DNA from: Amycolatopsis tucumanensis | GTDB lineage: Bacteria > Actinomycetota > Actinomycetes > Mycobacteriales > Pseudonocardiaceae | Assembly: GCF_021654135.1 (NCBI RefSeq) | Contig: NZ_JAKGSD010000015.1 | Span: forward strand, 62,001-126,000 | Direction of reading: 5' to 3' | Length of the DNA stretch: 64,000 nucleotides | In this document: piece by piece, positions 56,276-64,000 of the stretch | How the letters are laid out: each line of letters starts with the position of its first letter | Position numbering within the stretch: the first letter of the stretch is position 1 | The notes under the pieces: model-generated | Databases searched by the model: none | What the model saw: only the letters and a program-made list of their open reading frames with translations | What the model was told of the DNA's origin: nothing | Translations under genes and position numbers: made by a program

Positions 56276-59048
56276 CGCGGCGTGCTCCTTCCGGGTCGAC
56301 CAGCACGATTCCGCCGATCTCGGCGGGCACCAGGGCGCCGTCGACCGGGACGTGGACGGTGTCGCCGATGCGCGCCTGCCCGCCCTTGACCAGGGCCAGC
56401 GCGAACGGGCGGCCCAGCTCGGCGCTGTGGTAGCTGGAGGTGACGTGGCCGAGCATCGGCACCGGCGGCGGGGGCAGGGTGCCGTCCGGGCGGAACTCCA
56501 CGACCTGGGAGCCCTCCGGCAGCTTGGTCCGCGCGTCGGCGGGCAGGAGCGACACCAGCTGCTTGCGCAGCGGGTTGGTGTTCTCCGGGCGGGTGAACGA
56601 GCGCTTGCCGACGAAGTCCCGCTTCTTCTTCGACACCGCCCAGCCCAGGCCGAGGTCGTGCGGGCTGACGGTGCCGTCGGTGTCCTGCCCGACGATCGGG
56701 TAGCCCTTCTCCGCGCGCAGCACGTGCATGGTTTCCGTGCCGTACGGGGTGATGTTCCAGCGCGCGCCTGCCGAGAGCAGGCGCAGCCACATCGCCCTGG
56801 CGTACCAGGAGTTCACGTTGACCTCGAACGCCAGCTCACCGGAGAACGAGATGCGGGCGATGCGCACCGGGACGCCGTCGACCTCGGTGTCCTGCCAGGA
56901 CATGAACGGGAACGCCTCGTTGGACACGTCCAGGTGCGGGAAGGCCGCGGCGATCACGTCGCGCGAGCGCGGCCCGACGACCGGGAACACCGACCACTGC
57001 TCGGTCACCGAGGTCAGGTGCACGCGCAGGTCCGGCCACTCGGTCTGCAGCCACTCCTCCATCCAGTCCAGCACGCGCGCCGCGCCGCCGGTGGTGGTGA
57101 CGACCAGGAACCGGTCCTCGGCCAGCCGCAGCACCGTGCCGTCGTCGAACACCATGCCGTCGTTGCCGCACATGACGCCGTAGCGCACGCGCCCGACCTT
57201 CAGGGTGCTCATCATGTTGGTGTAGAGCCGGTCGAGCAGCTCGGCGGCGTCCGGGCCCTGCACGTCGATCTTGCCCAGGGTGGAGCCGTCCAGGATGCCG
57301 ACCCCGCCGCGGACCGCGGCGCACTCGCGCAGCACGGCGGCGTCCATGTTCTCGTGCGGCGCCGGGTAGTAGCGGGCCCGCTTCCACTGCCCGACGTCCT
57401 CGAACACCGCCCCCGCCGCGACGTGCCAGCTGTGCAGCGAGGTGATCCGCTCGGGGTCGAACAGCTTCCCGCGCTCCCGCCCGGCCAGCGCGGCGAACGC
57501 CACCGGGGTGTAGGGCGGGCGGAACGTCGTGGTGCCGGTGTCCTCGACCGGTTTGCCGAGCAGCTCGGCGACGATGCCGGAGGCGATCACCCCGGACGTC
57601 TTGCCCTGGTCGTGTGCGGTGCCGATGGTGGTGTAGCGCTTGATGTGCTCGACCGACCGCAGCCCGGCGCCGACCGCGCGCTCGATGTCGGCGACCGTCG
57701 CGTCGCGCTGGATGTCCACGAACTGGCGGGCCGGGTCGCCTTCGGTGCGCCACAGCACCAGCGGCGGCGTGGTCTCCGGCTCCGCGGGCGTGGCTGGTGC
57801 GTCGTCCCCGGCGCCGTCGCGCAGGCAGCCGGCGAGGTCGAACGTGCCGTTCGCCGCGCCGATCACCGACACCCCGGGGATCGGCTCGGCCGGGCGGAAC
57901 GCGCCCAGCGCCGGGTCGTACCGCAACGCGCCGCGGACGTGGCTGAACAGGTGCGCGGCGGGGTTCCAGCCGCCGGAGGTCAGCAGCAGGTCGCACGGCA
58001 GCGACTCGGCCTTGCCCGCGGTGACCGTGTCCACGCCGGTGATCCGGACCTCGCCGGTGGTGCCGACGACGGCGCTGCCCGGCCGCACGGCGATCGACCG
58101 TTCCCGGCACAGCGCGGCCCAGTGCTCCGGCGCGCTCGGGCGGGCGTCGAGGACGGTGACCCGCGCCCCGGCGTGCTCCAGGTCCAGCGCGGCAGCGTAG
58201 GCGGAGTCGTTGGTGGTGAACACGACGACCTCGCGTCCGGCGAGCACCCCGTAGCGGTGCAGGTAGTCACGCGCCGCGGAGGCGAGCATGATGCCCGGCC
58301 GGTCGTTGTCGGCGAACACCACCGGCCGCTCGTGCGCGCCGGTCGCGACCACGACGTGCCGCGCGCGGATCCGGTGCACCCGCTGGCGCGAGAGGTTGCG
58401 CGGCGCGGCGGTGCCGAGGTGGTCGGTGCGCCGCTCCAGCGCCAGCACGAACCCGTCGTCGTACTGCCCGAACGCCGTGGTGCGCTGCAGGTGCAGCACC
58501 TCCGGGGCGGCGGCCAGCTCGGCCACCACCTCGGCGACGAACTCGCGCGACGGCCGCCCGTCGATCACCTCGGTGCCGGTCAGCGAGCCACCCGCGTCGG
58601 CCCGGTCGTCGACGAGCACGACCCGCTCCCCGCGCCGTGCGGCGGACCGCGCGGCCAGCAACCCGGCCGGGCCCGCCCCGACGACGAGCGTGTCGCAGTG
58701 CGTGTGCTTGCGGTCGTAGCGGGCGGTGTCGGCCACCTCGGCGAGCCGACCCTGCCCGGCAAGCCCGCGCGCGACGAGCCCGTCGGTCAGCTCGACGGTC
58801 GCGGCGAGCAGCATCGGCTCCGGGAACGGCTCCTCGATCTGCACCAGCCCGGTCGGGTCCTCGACCCACGCCGCGCCGATCCCGCGCGGGCGGCCGAACT
58901 TCACGCTCGTGCCCACCGCGTGCACGCCGTGGGCGAGCAGCGCCGAGGCCAGCGTGTCGCCCGGGTGGCCGGTGTAGGTGACCCCGTCGAAGGTGAACCC
59001 GACGGTGCCGGTGCGGTCGATCCGGCCGTAACCCTTGATGCGGCTCAT
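56268..59048 (-). CDS. soxA: Sarcosine oxidase alpha subunit
   Basis: This 926-aa protein has an N-terminal [2Fe-2S]-ferredoxin-like fold without the cysteines (GFTFDGVTYTGHPGDTLASA), then a NAD-binding domain (DTLVVGAGPAGLLAARSAARRG) and GcvT-like THF domains at the C-terminus (GTLGKIDVQGPDAAELLDRL counterpart, RAEKGYPIVGQDTDGTVSPH). It channels the oxidised methyl group to THF. Its ATG overlaps the soxD stop. Confidence 0.93.
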
Positions 59049-59326
59049 GACGCCACCTCCGGTGCGGACTGGCCCATCGGGTACACGGCCAGGAACTCGT
59101 AGGTCCGGGTGTCGCGGACCGCGTTGAACCAGCGACGGCAGCCGGCCGCGTGGCTCCAGCGTTCGGCGAACGGGCCCTTGGGGTTGTCGCGGAAGAAGAC
59201 GAAGTGCGCCCACTCCTCGTCGGACAACGCGGCGGGGTCGTCCGGGTAGGCGAGGTGGGCCTGGCCGCCGTAGTGGAACTCCACTTCCTCGCGCGGCCCG
59301 CACCACGGGCAGGTGATGAGTTGCAT
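59045..59326 (-). CDS. soxD: Sarcosine oxidase delta subunit
   Basis: This 93-aa protein has CPWCG at residues 6-10 and a later Cys/His (HAAGCRRWF), the zinc site of SoxD. The segment FFRDNPKGPFAERWSHAAGC is diagnostic. It is in standard order soxB-D-A-G, with short gaps or overlaps. Confidence 0.94.
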   Translation of the reverse strand: MQLITCPWCGPREEVEFHYGGQAHLAYPDDPAALSDEEWAHFVFFRDNPKGPFAERWSHAAGCRRWFNAVRDTRTYEFLAVYPMGQSAPEVAS

Positions 59327-59335
59327 GCGTGGCTC

Positions 59336-60571
59336 CTAGTGGGCGACGGCGGCGGCGCCGTGCTCGTCGACGAGCGCGCCGGTGACGAAGCGGTCCAGGC
59401 CGAACGGCTCGACGTACGGGTGCGGCTCGCCGTTGGCGATCGTGTCGGCCAGGCACCAGCCCAGGCCCGGGGTGGCCTTGAACCCGCCGGTGCCCCAGCC
59501 GCAGTTGAGGTAGACGTTGTCGTAGGGCGTGCGGCCGACGATCGGCGAGGCGTCCGGCGTGACGTCCACGATCCCGGCCCAGCTGCGCAGCAGGTGCGCC
59601 CGGGCGAACACGGGGAACAGCTCCACCGCGGCTGCCATCTGCCGCTCGATGATGTGGAAGGCGCCGCGCTGGCCGTACCCGTTGTAGGAGTCCACGCCCG
59701 CGCCCATCACCAGTTCGCCCTTGTGCGCCTGGGACACGTAGACGTGCACGGCGTTGGACATCACGATCGTCGGGTGCACCGGCTCCAGCAGCTCCGACAC
59801 CAGGGCCTGCAGCGGGTGCGACTGCAGCGGCGCCCGCACGCCGAGCTGGTCCAGCAGCACCGAGGTGTGCCCGGCCGCGCACAGCGCGACGGTGCCGCAG
59901 GCGATGTCGCCGCGGCTGGTCCGCACCCCGGTCACCCGATCACCGTCCACAGTGAACCCGGTGACCTCGCAGTCCTGGATCAGGTCGATCCCGGCCTCGT
60001 CGGCCCGGCGGGCGAAACCCCATGCGACGTAGTCGTGCTTGGCGATGCCCGCGCGCGGCTGGTACGTCGCGCCCAGCACCGGGTACCGGATGTCGCCGGA
60101 GACGTTGACGATCGGGCAGACCTTGGCGACCTCGTCGGGGGAGAGCCACTCGGCGTCGATGCCGTTGAGCTTGTTGGCCTCCACCCGCCGCACGCTGTCG
60201 CGCACGTCCTGCTCGGTGTGCGCCAGGTTCAGCACCCCGCGCTGGGAGAACAGGATCGGATAGCCCAGGTCGTCTTCGAGGCCCTCCCACAGCTTCAGGG
60301 CGTGCTCGTAGATCGCCGCGGAGGCGTCCCACAGGTAGTTGGAGCGGATCAGCGTGGTGTTGCGGGCCATGTTCCCGCCGGCCAGCCAGCCGCGCTCCAG
60401 GACCGCGACGTTGGTGATGCCGTGGTTGCGCGCCAGGTAGTGCGCGGTGGCCAGGCCGTGCCCGCCGCCGCCGACGATCACGACGTCGTAGCCGCGCTTC
60501 GGTTCCGGGTTGCGCCACAGGAAGTCCGGGTGGTCGGGCAGGTGCGCGCCGGGGGGCTGGGGGGTGGTCAT
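59336..60571 (-). CDS. soxB: Sarcosine oxidase beta subunit
   Basis: This 411-aa protein has a DAO-type flavin fold starting [22 protein letters not shown]. The [13 protein letters not shown] segment is the SoxB flavin-binding region, and the end has [14 protein letters not shown]. It holds FAD and covalent FMN and oxidises sarcosine to glycine with formation of peroxide and methylene-THF. Its ATG overlaps the glyA stop by 4 bp. Confidence 0.95.
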   Translation of the reverse strand: MTTPQPPGAHLPDHPDFLWRNPEPKRGYDVVIVGGGGHGLATAHYLARNHGITNVAVLERGWLAGGNMARNTTLIRSNYLWDASAAIYEHALKLWEGLEDDLGYPILFSQRGVLNLAHTEQDVRDSVRRVEANKLNGIDAEWLSPDEVAKVCPIVNVSGDIRYPVLGATYQPRAGIAKHDYVAWGFARRADEAGIDLIQDCEVTGFTVDGDRVTGVRTSRGDIACGTVALCAAGHTSVLLDQLGVRAPLQSHPLQALVSELLEPVHPTIVMSNAVHVYVSQAHKGELVMGAGVDSYNGYGQRGAFHIIERQMAAAVELFPVFARAHLLRSWAGIVDVTPDASPIVGRTPYDNVYLNCGWGTGGFKATPGLGWCLADTIANGEPHPYVEPFGLDRFVTGALVDEHGAAAVAH

Positions 60572-61869
60572 GCCGTCAGCTCCGGGTAGAGGGGGTGGCG
60601 GGCGGTGAGGTCGGCGACGCGGGCGGAGAGCTTGTCCAGGTCGGCGGCGGAGGCGTCCGGGCGCAGGGCCAGCGCGGCGATGTCGGCGACCTCGGCGAAG
60701 TCGTCGGGGCCGAACCCGCGCGCGGCCAGCGCGGGCGTGCCGAACCGCAGGCCGGAGCTGATCATCGGCGGGCGCGGGTCGAACGGGACGGCGTTGCGGT
60801 TGACCGTGATCCCGACCTCGTGCAGCCGGTCCTCGGCCTGCTTTCCGTCCAATTCGGACTCCCGCAGGTCGGCCAGCACCAGGTGCACGTCGGTGCCGCC
60901 GGTCAGCACCCCGATCCCGGTCTCGCGCAGGAACCGGTCGGCGAGGATCTTCGCGCCCTGCAGGGTGCGTTCCTGGCGCTCGCGGAACTCCGGCTCGGCG
61001 GCCAGCTTGAACGCCACGGCCTTGCCCGCGATGACGTGCTCCAGCGGCCCGCCCTGCTGGCCGGGGAACACGCTGCTGTTGAGCTTCTTCGCCAGCGACC
61101 GCTCGGCCAGGATCACCCCGCCGCGCGGGCCGCCGAGCGTCTTGTGCGTGGTCGAGGTGACGACGTGCGCGTGCGGCACGGGGGAGGGGTGCAGGCCCGC
61201 CGCGACCAGCCCGGCGAAGTGCGCCATGTCGACCATCAGGTACGCGCCGACCTCGTCGGCGATCCGGCGGAACGCGGCGAAGTCCAGGTGCCGCGGGTAG
61301 GCCGACCAGCCTGCGACGATCAGCTTCGGCCTGCGCTCCCGAGCCAGCCGCTCGACCTCGTCCATGTCGACGCGGTGGTCCTCGGCGCGCACGTGGTAGG
61401 CGGCCACGTCGTAGAGGCGGCCGGAGAAGTTGAGCTTCATTCCGTGCGTCAGGTGCCCGCCGTGCGCGAGGTCCAGGCCGAGGATCGTGTCGCCGGGCTC
61501 CAGCAGCGCGGCCATGGCGGCGGCGTTGGCCTGTGCGCCGGAGTGCGGCTGCACGTTGGCGTACTCCGCGCCGAAGAGCGCTTTGAGCCGGTCGATGGCC
61601 AGGGTCTCGATCTCGTCGACGTGTTCGCAGCCCCCGTAGTAGCGGCGGCCGGCGTAGCCCTCGGCGTACTTGTTGGTCAGCACCGACCCCTGCGCCTGCA
61701 TCACCGCCAGCGGCGCGAAGTTCTCGCTCGCGATCATCTCCAGGGTGTCGCGCTGGCGGCCGAGCTCGCGGCCGATCGCCGCGTGCACCTCCGGATCGGT
61801 TTGGAGCAGGGAACGCCCGAGCACGCGCTGGGGGCTGAGTGCGCCAGCGCGGCCGATGGCCACCGACAT
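60568..61869 (-). CDS. glyA: Serine hydroxymethyltransferase
   Basis: This 433-aa protein has the PLP lysine in [14 protein letters not shown] (about residue 237), plus [29 protein letters not shown] and SGLRFGTPA. It combines glycine with methylene-THF to make serine, recycling both sarcosine products. It is first in a nine-gene operon glyA-soxBDAG-dmg oxidase-fchA-folD-folP. A TGATATATCA box sits 36 bp upstream of its start. Confidence 0.95.
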   Translation of the reverse strand: MSVAIGRAGALSPQRVLGRSLLQTDPEVHAAIGRELGRQRDTLEMIASENFAPLAVMQAQGSVLTNKYAEGYAGRRYYGGCEHVDEIETLAIDRLKALFGAEYANVQPHSGAQANAAAMAALLEPGDTILGLDLAHGGHLTHGMKLNFSGRLYDVAAYHVRAEDHRVDMDEVERLARERRPKLIVAGWSAYPRHLDFAAFRRIADEVGAYLMVDMAHFAGLVAAGLHPSPVPHAHVVTSTTHKTLGGPRGGVILAERSLAKKLNSSVFPGQQGGPLEHVIAGKAVAFKLAAEPEFRERQERTLQGAKILADRFLRETGIGVLTGGTDVHLVLADLRESELDGKQAEDRLHEVGITVNRNAVPFDPRPPMISSGLRFGTPALAARGFGPDDFAEVADIAALALRPDASAADLDKLSARVADLTARHPLYPELTA

Positions 61870-62176
61870 GCTGCCTCCCGGGTCTCATACCTCTGTTCGC
61901 CGACTGATATATCAACTGGCCGCCACGCTACGGCTCGGCGTCCGGCGGGGTCAAGAGCCGATTCCGGCGAACCTTTGTTACTCGTGAGTCCCTTGTGTCG
62001 CAGGGATTCGGCCCTCGTGTTGCCGTCAGGAAAACTCCGCGCCATCCCCGGTTCAGGTCTTGACAGACGCGGCGCGTAGGCCGCACTGTGGTCCGCGTCG
62101 CAGTTGCACATCACGCAGGTGTTGCGGAAGAAGCAACAACCAGTCCCCGGTCACTCACACCACCACGGAGCGTTCG
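61870..62176. promoter_or_regulatory. Divergent glyA / Rieske oxygenase promoter region
   Basis: This 307-bp gap holds the perfect palindrome TGATATATCA (61905-61914), shared with the sdaA/gntR promoter. The remainder has no gene. The palindrome is close to glyA and far from the oxygenase start, so the oxygenase may have an additional control not recognised here. Confidence 0.6.
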
Positions 62177-63334
62177 TTGACCGAGAACACCACCACCGCG
62201 CCGTCCACCGACCAGCCCGGGCTCCCGTCGAGCCTGATCCCCACACTCGGCGGGATCACCTACACCGACGAGACGATCTTCGCGCTGGAGCAGGAGAAGA
62301 TCTTCGAGCAGATGTGGTTCTGCGCGGTCCGCGGCGCGGACCTGCCGCAACCCGGAAACTTCCGCACCGTGCAGATCGGCCGCGAGAGCGTGCTGGTGAC
62401 CCGGTCGCGCGACGGCGCCCTGCGGGCATTCCTCAACATCTGCCGCCACCGCGGCGCGCGCCTGTGCGTGGAAGAGAGCGGCACGGTCAAGCGGAACTTC
62501 CAGTGCCCCTACCACGCGTGGACCTACGGCCTGGACGGCAAGCTCGTCGCGGCGCCGAACCTGACCTCGATGCCGGACATCGACCGCACCGAGTACGGCC
62601 TCAAGCCGGTGCACCTGCGGGAGTGGCTCGGCTACGCGTGGCTGTGCCTGGCCGAGGAGCCGCCGTCCTTCGAAGAGACGGTGCAGGCGGACGTGGCGGG
62701 CCGGCTCGGGCAGCTCGACGCGATCGGCAACTACGGCATCGACGAGCTGGCCCTGGGCAGGCGGATCACCTACGACGTCAAGGCCAACTGGAAGCTCATC
62801 ATCGAGAACTTCATGGAGTGCTACCACTGCGCGACGATCCACCCCGAGCTGACCGAGGTGCTGCCGGAGTTCGCCGACGGCTACGCCGCGCAGTACTACG
62901 TGGGCCACGGCGCGGAGTTCGGCGAGGACGTCAGCGGGTTCACGGTGGACGGCAGCGCCGGGTTCGACCGGCTCGGCGGGGTGGACGAGCACCAGGACCG
63001 CCGCTACTACGCGATCACCGTGCGGCCGCAGGTGTTCGTCAACCTCGTGCCCGACCACGTGATCATCCACCGGATGTTCCCGATGGCGGTCGACCGCACG
63101 ATCGTCGAATGCGACTGGCTCTACGCCCGCGAAGTGGTGGACTCCGGCCGCGACGTGTCACACTCGGTCGAGCTGTTCCACCGCGTGAACCAGCAGGACT
63201 TCGACGCCTGCGAGCGCTGCCAGCCCGCGATGTCCTCGCGCGCCTACGCCCGCGGCGGGGTCCTGGTGCCGTCCGAACACCACATCGGCGAATTCCACCA
63301 GTGGGTCGAGCGGACACTGGCCGGCGGGCGGTGA
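62177..63334 (+). CDS. gbcA: Rieske oxygenase, probable glycine betaine demethylase (GbcA-like)
   Basis: TTG 62177 (CGGAG upstream) is the preferred start; the frame is open upstream without a good start. The product is 385 aa. The Rieske site is C89-R-H91 and C110-P-Y-H113. The mononuclear iron histidines are H217 and H222 in NFMECYHCATIHPEL. The family removes a methyl group from quaternary amines (betaine, stachydrine, carnitine). Its position beside the dimethylglycine/sarcosine operon and a BCCT transporter makes glycine betaine the likely substrate. The usual GbcB reductase is not adjacent. Confidence 0.87.
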   Translation: MTENTTTAPSTDQPGLPSSLIPTLGGITYTDETIFALEQEKIFEQMWFCAVRGADLPQPGNFRTVQIGRESVLVTRSRDGALRAFLNICRHRGARLCVEESGTVKRNFQCPYHAWTYGLDGKLVAAPNLTSMPDIDRTEYGLKPVHLREWLGYAWLCLAEEPPSFEETVQADVAGRLGQLDAIGNYGIDELALGRRITYDVKANWKLIIENFMECYHCATIHPELTEVLPEFADGYAAQYYVGHGAEFGEDVSGFTVDGSAGFDRLGGVDEHQDRRYYAITVRPQVFVNLVPDHVIIHRMFPMAVDRTIVECDWLYAREVVDSGRDVSHSVELFHRVNQQDFDACERCQPAMSSRAYARGGVLVPSEHHIGEFHQWVERTLAGGR

Positions 63335-63395
63335 CGCGGTGACCATCTCGCGGAGCGCAGGGGGGCAGCCGGACAACCAACTCGAGCAAGAGGCG

Positions 63396-64000
63396 GTGAG
63401 CGTCGTGCCCAGTACGGAAGCAACGACCCGGAAACCCGCGGAACCCAGAGCGCGCGGCGGGATGGATCGCGTGGTGTTCGTCGTCGCGGCGGTGGTCGCG
63501 GCGGCGTTCCTGGCCTGGGGCGTGTTCGCCACCGACAATCTCTCCAGCGTGTCCGCGGGGGTGCTGGACTGGCTGATCCGGAACACCGGCTGGGCGTTCC
63601 TGCTGGCCGCGACGGGGTTCGTCCTGTTCGCGATCTGGCTGGCGTTCAGCCGGTACGGCAAGATCCCGCTCGGCCACGACGGCGAGCGGCCGGAGTTCCG
63701 CACGGTGTCGTGGATCGCGATGATGTTCAGCGCCGGCATGGGCATCGGGCTCATGTTCTACGGGGTCGCCGAACCGTTGTCGCACTTCGTGGAGCCGCCG
63801 CCGGGCACGGTCGCGGGCAGCACCGACGCGGCGGTGGAGACCGCGATGGCGACGTCGCTGTTCCACTGGGCCATCCACCCGTGGTCGATGTACGCGGTGG
63901 TCGGGCTCGCCATCGCCTACGGCACCTTCCGGCGCGGCCGCAAACAGCTGATCAGCTCGGCGTTCGCGCCGCTGTTCGGTGAGCGGGTGAGCGAGGGGCC
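63396..64000 (+). CDS. BCCT-family betaine/choline transporter, 3' truncated
   Basis: The window ends inside this gene, and about 201 residues are visible. GTG 63396 is a reasonable start, but 63339, 63405 and ATG 63462 are in frame and possible. The SWIAMMFSAGMGIGLMFYGV motif followed by AEPLSHF is the BCCT signature, and four membrane segments are seen. It probably imports glycine betaine or choline with Na+ or H+, feeding the oxygenase encoded 61 bp upstream. Confidence 0.92.
   Translation, partial: MSVVPSTEATTRKPAEPRARGGMDRVVFVVAAVVAAAFLAWGVFATDNLSSVSAGVLDWLIRNTGWAFLLAATGFVLFAIWLAFSRYGKIPLGHDGERPEFRTVSWIAMMFSAGMGIGLMFYGVAEPLSHFVEPPPGTVAGSTDAAVETAMATSLFHWAIHPWSMYAVVGLAIAYGTFRRGRKQLISSAFAPLFGERVSEG

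Overview
This window is GC-rich actinobacterial DNA. Third-position G/C, GTG/TTG starts, a GT-C wall-type glycosyltransferase, many TetR regulators and heterotetrameric sarcosine oxidase suggest the Pseudonocardiaceae (Amycolatopsis-like). That assignment is inferred from style, not from a marker gene.

Region 1 (1-12.8 kb) holds a truncated LamG-repeat protein, then a 2271-residue exported RHS/YD-repeat protein ending in a Hint self-cleavage domain and a small toxin-like tip. A translationally coupled candidate immunity gene follows. Downstream are a decayed IS3-type orfA and a GT-C membrane glycosyltransferase-like gene.

Region 2 (13.0-14.3 kb) is a scar of an integrated element: the 3' part of a tRNA-Pro, a terminator, a frameshifted tyrosine-integrase remnant, an orphan gene and an SDR fragment.

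Region 3 (14.4-32 kb) is a catabolic island. It encodes a CaiB/racemase-like enzyme, two SxxK serine hydrolases, an amidohydrolase-like protein, three SDRs (one a tandem fusion), a thiolase, a Liv-type ABC importer with a fused permease-ATPase, an acyl-CoA ligase and two related TetR regulators. Seven near-palindromes with the core ATGAAC-GTTCAT lie upstream of its transcription units and tie it together as one regulon. The substrate is unknown.

Region 4 (32.1-38.9 kb) begins with a gene graveyard (SDR tail, TetR, SDR with a deleted active site). It continues with a PPOX-type flavoprotein, a TetR, an ArsR/MFS pair, a GlxA-type AraC regulator and a saccharopine-dehydrogenase-like protein.

Region 5 (39-64 kb) encodes choline breakdown to pyruvate: choline dehydrogenase, an APC permease, betaine aldehyde dehydrogenase and a BetI-like TetR; a Rieske oxygenase that probably demethylates glycine betaine, with a separate ferredoxin/reductase pair; dimethylglycine oxidase; sarcosine oxidase BDAG; GlyA; and SdaA. 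The released one-carbon units are handled by a FolD-like dehydrogenase that lacks the catalytic lysine, an FchA-type cyclohydrolase and PurU, with a FolP copy in the same operon. A BCCT transporter is cut by the window end. A TGATATAYCA box at both the sdaA/gntR and glyA/oxygenase promoters suggests control by the GntR protein. The most unusual structure is a 727-bp array of sixteen 17-bp palindromes spaced 45-50 bp apart, with a five-spacer higher-order period, between betI and the ferredoxin reductase.
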